Source: Saccharina japonica (taxonomy: Eukaryota; Sar; Phaeophyceae; Laminariales; Laminariaceae). Taken from it: DNA of 64,000 bases. The stretch's first letter is position 1. Each line of letters starts with the position of its first letter. The stretch lies in NCBI GenBank assembly GCA_008828725.1, contig MEHQ01002349.1:311227-375226 (forward strand). The letters run 5' to 3'. The notes under the pieces are model-generated. The model made no database searches. It had not been told where the DNA came from and worked only from the letters and a program-made list of their open reading frames with translations. Positions 55,308 through 64,000 of the stretch are shown here, piece by piece. A program made the position numbers and the translations under genes.

Positions 55308-56011
55308 TTTTCTTGACCGTACGAGTGTGGCCACGGCTGCTGGCGACCAGGTGCTGCAGACGAGAAGTTGGGGGGCCCGCCTGGGGCGGTACGCCCGGGG
55401 GGTGGTGGCGCGGTTCCGGGGGGGTGAGGGTGACCTGGAGTATCCACTCGCCACGCGCAATACTGATGCACGTGCCCCAACTCGTTGCAGTTCTGACATC
55501 GCTTGCGAGTGTCCGCCCCATGCACCGGCGGCTGATTAACAAACGGGCGGGGGAGGTTTGGTGGGTATCGGGAGTAGTCGTAGCCGCCGGGGGGAGGGGT
55601 ATGATGGCAAGTCTCTCCCCCTACCCCCGACCGCTTGCCCACGACCGCCCACATACCTTCCTCTGCCTCCCCTGCCGCCGGGCCCTCTCCCACCAGGGCC
55701 CCACGGCTGTGGTGCTCCGCTCCAACCGCCACCACCGCGACCGCTGACGTGCTGATGTTGCTGCTGTTGCTGCTGCTGTAGCTGCTGCTGCTGCTGCTGC
55801 GGCTGGTGTTGCTGCTGCTGTTGTTGCTGCTGCTGAGGCTGATGTTGCTGCTGCTGATGTTGCTACTGCTGAGGCTGATGTTGCTGCTACTGCTGCTGTT
55901 GCTGTTACTGCTGCTGTCCGCCCCTGTTATCGTTTCCCCTGCTCCTGCCTCGTCCGCCGCGTCCTCCTCTCCCGCCATGTTGAACACCCCCGTTGCCCCG
56001 GCCAGTAGCAT
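53309..56011 (-). CDS. Copia gag-protease-integrase N-terminus
   Basis: This 900-codon frame has: residues of about 30-95, a Ser/Asn low-complexity tract from CAG/AGC repeats in place of a normal gag core; about 170, the zinc knuckle CQNCNELGHVHQYC; 270-345, Gln/Pro/Tyr-rich; about 420, the protease site WVSDNRATNH, where the usual Asp-Ser-Gly is Asp-Asn-Arg; 560-690, tandem repeats of FPPASxGVVPTDDxS; about 805-855, the integrase His-His-Cys-Cys finger (HFHFSSGHLNERLL...CGGC); then HIDLAGTYEASMGG and MFVDSASRWMRPY before a stop at 53309. Confidence 0.85.
55740..55920. repeat. CTG/CAG trinucleotide tract
   Basis: An impure CTG run (CAG on the coding strand) makes the Ser/Asn track of the Copia ORF. 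The other frames would be Gln or Ala runs. Confidence 0.9.
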
Positions 56012-56333
56012 AATCGATCAAGTCGTGCAAGGGGTTGTCTCGGTTACGAGGTGCAGTTGGAGAACATTCCGGAGGTTGCCATGAGGCGAGAGAGAAGATG
56101 TTGTCCCAAGGTGTACATTACAAACCACCGTAAAGATGAAGTGAACGGAGTGGGCTTCACCCCTCCGTCCCAGATGATACTCTTACCAAAACCCATTCGG
56201 GAAAAAACCTTAATCCCGCCGCATATTCCAGTTACACAAACCACTCGTACGTATTACGTACGTCACGTACGCATTGGCACGATCAGACACATCAGACACG
56301 GGTGCGACTTATGACGAACATGTATGACCAACA
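56011..56333 (-). repeat. Copia 5' LTR (minus-strand sense)
   Basis: This LTR is 323 bp and precedes the gag frame. It lacks the TTAATA insertion carried by the other LTR and reads GTACATTACAAACC at that point. No PBS clearly complementary to a tRNA was recognised just inside it. Confidence 0.95.
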
Positions 56334-56338
56334 AATGA

Positions 56339-56706
56339 AAGCTGGCCCATGATAAATTTCGTATTTAAGAATGGGGCCGTTACACACTATTTTCAGTGTA
56401 CTGTAGCGCGACTCCCTAATTTAATGCTTTCCCCTGTAGAGCTAGGCCTGCCAAATATTTCGCCAGTTTTCAGGTACCTGGTAGCCCGTACTACAGTGGG
56501 GGCCCGGATTTAAGAAATATTGTGTTAAGAAACGGATGCTGGGATTGTGAGTTAAAATAAGAAAATGTCTGTAAGAAAGACAGCTCAAACCGGGCAACGA
56601 AATAAGAAAAATGCTATATAAGAAACAGCAGTGATTGTCGTTCCATCCAATTTAAGAAACGAGGTCGCTCCGGAGCGTGATACGGAATAAGAAACGCCAA
56701 ACGTTA
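56339..56706. other. AAGAAA-rich non-coding remnant
   Basis: It contains many TAAGAAA blocks and a 'gggggcccggatttaagaaat' end, resembling the mariner/pogo-like MITE at 31579. It is probably a degraded relative. No gene is seen. Confidence 0.4.
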
Positions 56707-56714
56707 AAACCTTC

Positions 56715-58380
56715 ACAGGTCAGGTTCTGTAGGGTACCTACAGAACCAACCCGGGGTATTTACCCGGGAAATACCCTACAGAGAACTGCTGTGAGTTCTG
56801 TAAGGGTTTTATACCCGCACCCGGAACGTCTGTAAGTTATGTACGACCTTCATACCCTACAGAGAACTTCTGTAAGTTCTGTACTCCCCGTTTCACAATA
56901 CTCGGGGTACCGGTACAACGTGTTTGTACCTGCCCGGAACTTCTGTGAGTTCTGTACGCCCGTGCCACAATACCCGGAACTTCTGTGAGTTATGTAAGGG
57001 TTTTATACCCTAACCCGGAACTTCTGTAAGTTCTGTAAGACTTCCATACCCGTACCCGAAACTTCTGTAAGTTCTGTAACACCTTGGGCACATAATACCC
57101 CGGGTAAGGGTATTCCCTCGGCACAATACCCTGTGTGCCGGTACAGATTAGGGTATCGTTGAGGATGTCAGGAGACGGTCAGTCGAGGCAAAATCGGCAT
57201 CAGTCAAAGGTGTGGATTCGAGTGTTCCACACTAAAACCTAGTATTTTGGCGTCAGTCAAGGATAAAAAATGAAAAATTGCCGTCAGTCAAGGGGTGAAA
57301 GTGCCGTCTCCTGACATATTTTGAGGAGTGATGTTATGCCTTCTGACGACATGTCTCATCAGTGACACACACCAAAAACGAAATTAAGAACCTAAATTAC
57401 ATTGTACAACCCACCTCGCTCACAACCACACATAAACCAAGCACACAAGTACGTGGATTTTGATTTGGGGGGTAAATCTATGACCGCGGAAGTCATTCCC
57501 ATGAAGTTGGAACGGTCCTTACCGTGAAAATCGTGAAAGACAGCTATAACAGAAATTAGCTACAATGGTACATGCATGGTATATACGCGTTAGTACCGGT
57601 ATAGTGTGTCATGTTTGAAGTACACCAATCGCAGTATTTCGAAATGCATTTTATGTATATTTGTTTAGGAGTACATTTGCAGTTTTTTCGCCCCCTTGAG
57701 GTGGGTATTTACCAGGGTATCACCGGAACTTCTGTAAGTTCTGTACGCCCGTGCCTCAATCGGAACTTCTGTGAGTTCTGTACGCCCGGGCCACAATCGG
57801 AACTTCTGTGAGTTCTGTACGACCGGGCCACACTCGGAGCTTCTGTGAGTTCTGTACGCCCGTTCCACAATAAATACCCGGAACTTCTGTAAGTTCTGTA
57901 CGCCCGTGTCACAATAACCGGAAGTTCTGTGAGTTCTGTGCGACCTTCGTACCCGTACCCGGAACTTCTGTAAGTTCTGTGCGACCGAGCCACAATACCC
58001 GGGGTACCGGTACAACGTGTTTATACCTGACTGGAACTTCTGTGAGTTCTGTACGCCCGTGCCACAATACCTGGAACTTCTGTGAGTTCTGTAAGGGTTT
58101 TATACCCTAACCCGGAACTTCTGTAAAACCTGTACGACCTTCATACCCTACAGAGAACTTCTGTAAGTTCTGTACTCCCCGTTTCACAATACCCGGGGTA
58201 CCGGTACAACGTGTTTGTACCTGCCCGGAACTTCTGTGAGTTCTGTATGCCCGGGCCACAATACCCGGAACTTCTGTGAGTTCTGTAAGGGTTTTATACC
58301 CTAACCCGGAACGTCTGTAAGTTCTGTAAGACACCCATACCCTGACCCTAAATCCACCAACCCTACAGAACTTGACCTTG
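56715..58380. mobile_element. hAT-like element made of palindromic 18-bp repeats, 1.67 kb
   Basis: It is flanked by perfect 8-bp duplications AAACCTTC (56707-56714 and 58381-58388). The ends are ACAGGTCAGGTTCTGTAGGG and, inverted, CAAGGTCAAGTTCTGTAGGG. The inside holds about 21 copies of GAACTTCTGTRAGTTCTG, in which AACTT and AAGTT pair across a 4-base centre, in two blocks (56780-57085 and 57724-58345). A 260-bp higher-order segment is shared between the blocks. No transposase is present. A 155-bp MITE is inserted at 57166. Confidence 0.85.
57166..57320. mobile_element. Small TIR-MITE nested in the hAT-like element
   Basis: The inverted ends TGTCAGGAGACGG are perfect over 13 bp. TTGAGGA flanks both sides (57159-57165 and 57321-57327), a 7-bp (possibly 8-bp with one mismatch) target duplication. 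Inside are several SGTCAGTCAARG direct repeats. Confidence 0.75.
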
Positions 58381-58703
58381 AAACCTTCCAGCCGTGCTAT
58401 ATACCAGCCGTGCTATATACGATTACCGTACCGAAAAGTGAACCAAGTAATAAAGTCTCATCACTCATCACAGACGACATTCTTTTTTTTTCTTCATTTT
58501 GTTTTTTTTCCCCGACAGTTTGTTTTTTTACAGTTTCACCACAAGTCACAAATGAAATGTCCCCCGGTGAAAAAACAAAAAAGACCCCTAGATCACTCGC
58601 TCGTTAAACGTGGGGTGCTTGTGAGATTGGGACTGGGTTGGTTCGGAGGGTTGATAACACGTAGAGCACACTAGAGGTCTAGGTGTGGGTATGACTACCG
58701 CGT

Positions 58704-58824
58704 CATGCTCCATGCTGATGGAAGCACGAACAATTTCAAGTTTCCGTTGGAGTCGTATACAGCACGGACGAGGGCGCCGCTGTTGGGGCGTGGGTGCTGC
58801 TGGAGGTAGGGCAACAGGAGGGGG
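58704..58824 (-). CDS. Candidate terminal exon of an unknown gene
   Basis: After a good acceptor (TTGCCCTACCTCCAG) the minus strand reads QHPRPNSGALVRAVYDSNGN and LKLFVLPSAWSMTR, then a stop. It looks like a genuine C-terminal exon but no family is recognised. It may belong with the segments at 60380-60560 and 63790-63882. Confidence 0.35.
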
Positions 58825-58939
58825 TGAGGAGGTCGGGGCGGGCGCTGACTCCGAATGTCCGCAACGCGGAGCTTGCAGCTTAGGTGGGGGCGAGTTGATC
58901 CGAGTAGTGTTAGTATATACTTGATATACGTAGAGTGTA

Positions 58940-60370
58940 TGACAGGCTTCATTGAGGGTCAGGTTTGTTGATAGGGGAGGTCAAGAGAGTACCCTCATAT
59001 CCAAGGTATTACCCCGCGCTCGCCAGTTGCGGCTGACTTGTACAAGGTCAACATGATATATATGTGGTTCTCGCGGCACACATGAATAATAAATAAGAAA
59101 CACTGGAAAAACTACAATTTAAGTCGAGACAAATAAGAAACATGATATTAGAAATGCCGTCAATGTTGCTGGTGTGGGCACACGAAATAAGACCATGAGC
59201 CTGGAAGCCAAACTGACGTTTCTCATCACCGGGGCCCCACTGTACTCCTCGTACGAGCTACAGTACATATATATATACCAGGAGGTATATAGCTCAGCTG
59301 TGTATACCCATACTAGTACAGCAAAATATACATATACCGCTAAATACAACGCCACTACGAGCACCACAGCAGTCACTGCAGGACTAAGAATCAAGAAACC
59401 TGGCCCAGGTTGGATTTTTTATGTAAGAATGGGTGCGTTGTACACAAATTTCAGTAAAACGATTGTTGAACTTCTTAGTTTCCTGTAAATCTCAGCTTTC
59501 CTTTCCTTTCCTATTATTATTTTCGTTTCCTCATTATTAGGTATCCCGTTCTGCGGTATACCTGGTGTATATCTTTAACATCTCAACCAGATCATTTATT
59601 TGATGGTGTTACACGTGTTATCCGCGGCCTGGTACGCGTTACTACCCTGGTACCCATTTACTATCGTATCCTGGCACTCATTCTTATCCTGTTATACTGC
59701 TTGCTGCTGTCAGTTGCTTTGTCCCCTATCCCCAAGGGAGGCATTCTGCCTTTTGTTTCTTTTATCGTATCGTCATCGTTTATCGTTTTATCGTTTTATC
59801 GTTGTTGAAATACCGAACATATATCGTTTTTATTTATATACGAAGTATACATACACATCGAACGATATATCGTAAGTTTCGGTACGATATCCAACACTAC
59901 TACGAGGGGTAGGCACCATTTGACGAGGGCAGTCGACGAGAGGTGAAAGCAAGTGCTGGAACCTTCTCGCCACAAAAAAAGTGGGACGGAAAGAAAAAAC
60001 TAAACACAACAAGCGAACAAAACAAAATAAGTTTCAACGCATGAACGACAACACCGCCGTCAAGATACGCTATTGAACATTTAGGCAGACTCTTGATTGA
60101 GCAAAACACTTTGTGATTGGAAACAGAAGCAGGTTTGCTTTTCCACCCGCATAAAATCCTACTATGAATACATCGTTGCTCGACATGCTATCTGATTGTG
60201 GTCGTGGTGTTGGTTTTATTTCATGGGGGAATCAGGCAAAACACAACAACATAACTCAGATTTTGAACTCCACGACACGGAATTATTGTGATGAATGTCG
60301 GGTTGGGGGATCAACCTTCATCGCCCGCTCCTCGAAGAAAGGGAACGGAACGCGGAATTTCCTGGTGAAA
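58940..60370. other. No gene seen
   Basis: There are AAGAAA-type MITE remnants at 59085-59190. A CGTTTATCG-type short repeat lies at about 59765-59830. Open frames are short, and the flanking sequence has no splice-supported exon. Confidence 0.35.
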
Positions 60371-60389
60371 TGCGTGAAGAGGTTTACCT

Positions 60390-60490
60390 AGCAGTAGTCG
60401 CTGGACCAGCACGGAGTTCTCGCTCTCAAAGAAGCACGAGTTGCTTACTGTTACGCGGCCGTCGTAGTCGAAAAAAAAGCAACACGTTAG
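60390..60490 (-). CDS. Candidate internal exon of an unknown gene
   Basis: The minus strand reads FFDYDGRVTVSNSCFFESEN and SVLVQRLLL up to a GTAAAC donor at about 60391. The acceptor side is unclear (a T-rich stretch lies at 60470-60480). The composition is protein-like and the function unknown. Confidence 0.3.
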
Positions 60491-60748
60491 ACTGTTTTGG
60501 TTGCCTCGAATTGGTTTTGGTAGCACAGCTGCTTCTGGAAAAGGCCACAACACACGCGGTATCGGCCATGATCACGCTCTCCCTCTCCGTGGTGGTGGAT
60601 GCGCGGGTGCCGTGTCCTAGCTGTGTGCCAGAGGAGACACGCCCCTATCGTCGTGATCCTCCATATCCCATGTATATAGCCCACACCCCCCCAGTGTGTA
60701 ACCAGCAGAAATATATACGAGTAAAGCCTCCGAGGTCTCGTGCAAAAA

Positions 60749-61090
60749 CGAAACGTTTTGACGCGTACTATGTGCAGGTTGCATCTGCAAAAGTTTTTGT
60801 GCAGGTCGCCGCTTTTAATGGGTGAGCTGTGAGGTTGGCCTTTTGGGCCGCATGTTTGTTTTTTGGAAAAACGCCATCAAACCATGCGGCGGAGCCGCGT
60901 GGCTGCCCCTGCCGACCTCGTGCTCCCCAAGGGGTTGGGGTTTGGGTTAGGGTTAGGGTTAGGGTTAGGGTGTGTCTGGGGTTGGCTTGGTCTGGGTCGA
61001 CGGGCAAGGATTAAATTGGTCACACACAGCCTGCACAAAAACTTTTGCAGGTGTGTGCAACCTGCACATAACGCACGCCAAACGTTTTCG
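60749..61090. mobile_element. Foldback element with central TTAGGG telomere-type repeats
   Basis: The left arm 60749-60805 and right arm 61030-61090 are inverted copies (CTATGTGCAGGTTGCA, CTGCAAAAGTTTTTGTGCAG) with only small gaps. In the centre, 60941-60970 reads TTTGGG followed by four TTAGGG units. No target duplication was found and no protein is encoded. Confidence 0.8.
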
Positions 61091-61329
61091 ATGTGTGGTT
61101 AAAACGGGCCGACAAAAAAAAACATTTCGTCACATTGTATCGATACATATTTCGGAGAAACATTATTTACAACAGGACGCGATTCTGGCCAAAGCTAATG
61201 ATGTTTGGGACCAGATACCACGAAGCGTCCGTGACTATTCGTGAAATCTCCCGAAATATTACTTCATAGGAGTCAACAGAAAATATTTAGCCTGCTCAGG
61301 AACAATACTAAGGTTTGGGTGGAGTTTTT

Positions 61330-61510
61330 GTTTATCTCTTCCTCTATTGTAGCCCTAACTCCGATCCGGGGTCACTAAGTAGGGGCTCTTTTCCTTCCTG
61401 CCCCCGCTACGGTACGGGCCTTGCATGCTTCCGGCGAGAAGATTTCAGTCCTTTCTCCCCTCGTCGACTGGCGTCGAATTCCGCCTATCATGCCCACGCT
61501 AGGAAGGCGC
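61330..61510 (-). mobile_element. Diverged SINE S2 fragment
   Basis: On the minus strand it retains 'gtcgacgagg', 'ttactta-gtgaccccggat' and 'ggagttagggc' in S2 order. The head is lost. Confidence 0.5.
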
Positions 61511-61559
61511 TGTCAGCAATTAATTGGTTCCTTTTTTGTTTATGCAAATATATGAGCAT

Positions 61560-61668
61560 AACGCCACGGTTGGATTCGAACCCGTGTACCAAGTTCAATT
61601 ATATCAATACTGCTATTAATATTATCAATAGCCTAGTATAGTTACTATTAATTGGCCACTTGGGGCCG
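61560..61668. other. B-box-like tRNA-derived remnant
   Basis: Read on the minus strand, GGTACACGGGTTCGAATCCAACC is a good Pol III B box, but the A-box region is disrupted by ATTAATAG-type insertions and no cloverleaf can be drawn. It is probably a SINE remnant. It abuts the LINE 3' fragment at 61668. Confidence 0.4.
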
Positions 61669-61828
61669 GCCTACCTGCTTACTGCACTGAGCGTAGTATC
61701 TCTGTGTCGTAGTTTTGTGACCACAGAACTGGTATGTATCTCTCTAGGATGAAGAATCGGCACGGACACTGGGTGTGCTGGATGTCGACGGGTAGAAAGG
61801 AAGGTTTAATGTGAAGAACACACACACC
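61668..61828 (+). mobile_element. LINE copy L4, extreme 3' fragment
   Basis: This is 161 bp of the LINE 3' UTR in plus orientation, from 'gcttactgcactgag' through 'gtcgacgggtagaaagg' to GGTTTAATGTGAAGAAC plus an AC repeat. It is a very short 5'-truncated insertion. Confidence 0.85.
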
Positions 61829-61984
61829 TGTACCGTGTTTACATATATATAATACCAGGTATGTAGGAAGCCCTTGTTGTCAGGACCAACCATAGTCCTC
61901 AGGGAAGAAGGCTGTCGGGTAACCCGACCGGCCACCTGTCCCGGATGGAGCCGTCGGTCGTCACTCGATGCCTTTCAAGCAGTG

Positions 61985-62110
61985 GTGGAGATTGCCTCCG
62001 GCAACAGTGCCGATCAATTCTTGAAAAAGATTGCCCCCGAAAAGGCAATCTTGATATTTCGGCAATCTTGGCGAAAAGAGGCAATCTTGATCTCGATCTT
62101 CAATCTTGAT
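61985..62110. repeat. Short GGCAATCTTGAT repeats
   Basis: Five or so copies of GGCAATCTTG or AATCTTGAT occur in about 120 bp. No gene is seen. Confidence 0.6.
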
Positions 62111-62377
62111 CTTTATGTCGCCAAATTAAGCAGGTTTACTGCTTTATTTTCGTTCGTATACATATATACGTGGCTCCATTTGTTTTTTCAATGTACGACC
62201 ACTTCGAGTATTTGGTACCCGCATTTTTGTCGTACATACGTACCAGCTGATTGGTACACTACAGCAGTATCATACACACACCTACCTATGATTAATGATC
62301 AGAAACAGGACAAGCTGGACCAGGCCCGATTTCTTATTCGATAATGGGATAATTTCTACACTAATTTAATATATTAC

Positions 62378-62891
62378 CGGCCCGTTCAGAAGAAAGTATT
62401 TCAGAAGAAAGTCAGCGCGAAAAATTGAAAAAAATGGTAAAAAGCTCTCAGCCTATACTCGTAGTAAGAGCCTAAGAATGAATATAGTTCACAACAACAA
62501 AAAAGCTTGTTGTGCACTAATAAACCTGGTACTACTTACTGTAAAAAGACATCGTGACTACAGCACAGGGCACCTAATAAGAAACATAATAATTAAAAAA
62601 AAAAACACGCGAAGTTTTGAAGAAAAAAAAAAAATTCGGGAGTCGTTATCTTGAAATTTGTGTGGAAAGCACCCCCTATCGAATAACAAATCCAGCCTGG
62701 ACCAGACTTCCTGTTTCTCATTAGGTGTCCTGTACTGTATTAATGGTACTTACTGTAGGAAAAATGTCTATTAATAGTCGGGGATCGAAACCAGAAAGTG
62801 CAACATGAGGAATTGATGTTTCGCGCGCACCCAGAATAAGACAATCAGCCTGAGCCCGATTTAAGGTTTCTTGTGAGAGGGCCAGTACTGT
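62378..62891. mobile_element. Mariner/pogo-like element, diverged
   Basis: The right end, inverted, reads CAGTACTGGCCCTCTCACAA beside TA, and the left end reads TTACCGGCCCGTTCAGAAGAAAG. It belongs to the family of 31579-31753 but is longer (about 510 bp), with internal A runs and a CTATTAATAG at 62768-62777. Confidence 0.55.
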
Positions 62892-63392
62892 ATAACAGGG
62901 CATTTTTATTAGGTGTTGCGCTGTTGCGCTGGCGCAACATTTTGTCAAAATAACCGTTTTGCGCAACAGCAGTCGCCGCAAGGCTGGTTGCGCGCAGCGC
63001 AACACGCGTATTTGGGGGCGCAACATTTTTCGCCGCAGGCGAAAGTTTTTGTTGCGTTTATTTTTCGCCGGAGGCGATTTTTTTTTTTGGGGTATTTTTT
63101 TCTCAATAATTAGCCGTAATTGAACACCTTTTAGGCCCTTTGTCCTATTCGCCATAGAGTAGTCGAAAACAAAAAATAGGCGCCTTTTGCTATTCGCCGT
63201 AGGTTTTTATTCTTTTTGAGGCACTTTTTTCTATTCGCCGTACGAGGCCAAAAATAAATTAAAGGCTTTTTACGTGGTTTTGAGGCGTATATTTGCGCAT
63301 AGATCGCTGCGCGCAACACACCTTTCATCGCATGTTGCGCGCAGCGCAACAGACGCCGAACTACTCATATATAAATGCCCTGCTGTATTACG
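62890..63392 (-). mobile_element. Family X element, unsplit copy
   Basis: It is a contiguous reverse-orientation counterpart of the two halves at 31824-32085 and 35385-35612. The ends ATAACAGGGCATTT and, inverted, ATACAGCAGGGCATTT form short inverted repeats. The inside is rich in GTTGCGC / GCGCAAC words that form many short palindromes. Frames on the minus strand are basic and not recognisable. Confidence 0.75.
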
Positions 63393-63784
63393 ACTCCCTA
63401 TTTTCTTATTTTATTTTTAATCCGAGCCTGCCTTTGTTATTGCGCGTTTTGTTCTGATGTGCCCTGTGCTGTACCCCAAGAAACTTCGTATTTTACACTG
63501 GCTTACCACTTCCCATACATAAAACACAACAAGCAAAATCGTTACAGCAAGGAGGCATCTATCTACATATATCTGATGTCGAAGCACTGGGCGCAAAGCT
63601 CAGACTATCAGCCGCCTCGAGAGACCTTTGAATGCTCAACATGTCCGAGGTAGACCGTAGATGTGTGCCGGCGTGCGGCATACCTGGTATACAGTATGGG
63701 CCTGCATACAAGAAAGGGCATTTGGCAAAAAGAGGGATACCCCCCACATATCGTGACAAAAGGGGGGACACTACGAAGCACCGG

Positions 63785-63882
63785 CGGCGAGGTTCTCGTT
63801 CCAGAGGTTGTCGTCAACACCAATCCAACGGCCCAGCGCATTAACGGTATACTCATAGTCGTATATTGACCATATCACTGTG
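63785..63882 (-). CDS. Candidate exon of an unknown gene
   Basis: After a possible acceptor (GCTCGGTCACAG) the minus strand reads WSIYDYEYTVNALGRWIGVD and DNLWNENLAA, with a GTGCTT donor-like site after it. Aromatic-rich, protein-like sequence, but the family is not recognised. If real, the gene starts beyond the right edge of the window. Confidence 0.35.
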
Positions 63883-64000
63883 ACCGAGCAACTCAACAGC
63901 TCACTGCGTGGTACTATAAGACTCTCCTCTCTTCTACGCCATGGTACGTACCTGATATACGCGTATACGTATACGGCGGTACCGGGACTACGACATATAC

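Larger units (their letters stand above)
49375..56333 (-). mobile_element. Ty1/Copia LTR retrotransposon, complete but defective
   Basis: Two LTRs and perfect 5-bp target duplications AATGA (49370-49374 and 56334-56338) enclose 6,959 bp. On the minus strand the LTR starts TGTTGGTCATA and ends CGATTA. The order gag, protease, integrase, RT, RNase H is that of Copia. At least five frame changes or stops break the polyprotein. LTR divergence of about 12 substitutions in 323 bp plus one 6-bp insertion shows that it is not recent. Confidence 0.95.

Noticed and set aside
54953-55747. 264-codon plus-strand frame with Arg/Val/Gly runs
   Set aside because: It is the complement of the Copia gag region and of trinucleotide repeats.
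56780-58345. CRISPR-like array of regularly spaced palindromic repeats
   Set aside because: Spacing is irregular, the intervals are themselves repetitive, the locus is eukaryotic and the array lies inside a hAT-like element with target duplications.

Overview
The window is nuclear DNA of an intron-rich eukaryote. Three things show this: a gene split by GT-AG introns, extracellular domain architectures, and a dense, nested mix of eukaryotic transposons (LINE, SINEs, Copia, DIRS-like tyrosine-recombinase element, hAT, Harbinger, MULE-like, mariner-like). The DOMON plus copper monooxygenase product, the DIRS-like element with CCCH-finger gag, the Gly/Pro-rich GC islands and TTAGGG-type interstitial telomere repeats would suit a stramenopile such as a brown alga. 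That assignment is an inference and no single marker proves it.

The one host gene I can reconstruct is on the minus strand, from an ATG at 41787 down to a stop at 6995. Eight exons join in phase at GT-AG sites into a product of about 599 residues: signal peptide, DOMON domain, then a dopamine beta-hydroxylase/PHM-type copper monooxygenase with every copper-ligand motif visible. The first intron is about 24.7 kb and is packed with mobile elements. Another coding-like exon with a Ser/Pro-rich tail lies further downstream on the same strand (1251-1859) and may belong to the same gene.

Layout. 1-6994: non-coding sequence, a candidate exon, TIR-MITEs, and a tandem duplication in which one unit carries a MITE that the other lacks. 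6995-16827: exons 2-8, with small repeats and a hAT MITE in the introns. 16828-41511: intron 1, holding three nested-truncated LINE copies, two tRNA-derived SINE families, a 1.34 kb hAT-like element, a Harbinger-like element nested in another TIR element nested in a split repeat, a 2.0 kb MULE-like element with 9-bp target duplications and captured coding-like sequence, and a duplicated 650-bp block. 41512-41787: exon 1. 42650-48440: a decayed DIRS-like retrotransposon with an N gap. 49375-56333: a Copia element with intact LTRs and a 5-bp target duplication but a broken polyprotein. 56715-58380: a 1.67 kb hAT-like element built from about 21 short palindromic repeats. 58.6-64 kb: possible minus-strand exons of an unidentified gene, a foldback element carrying TTAGGG repeats, and a full copy of the repeat that is split at 31.8-35.6 kb.

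The most unusual signal cuts across all of these. A short palindrome, TATTAATA (often CTATTAATAG), occurs at least 15 times. Comparison of repeat copies shows that it is a 6-bp insertion (TTAATA) at TA: it is present in one LTR of the Copia element and absent from the other, and present in one SINE copy and absent from its relatives.
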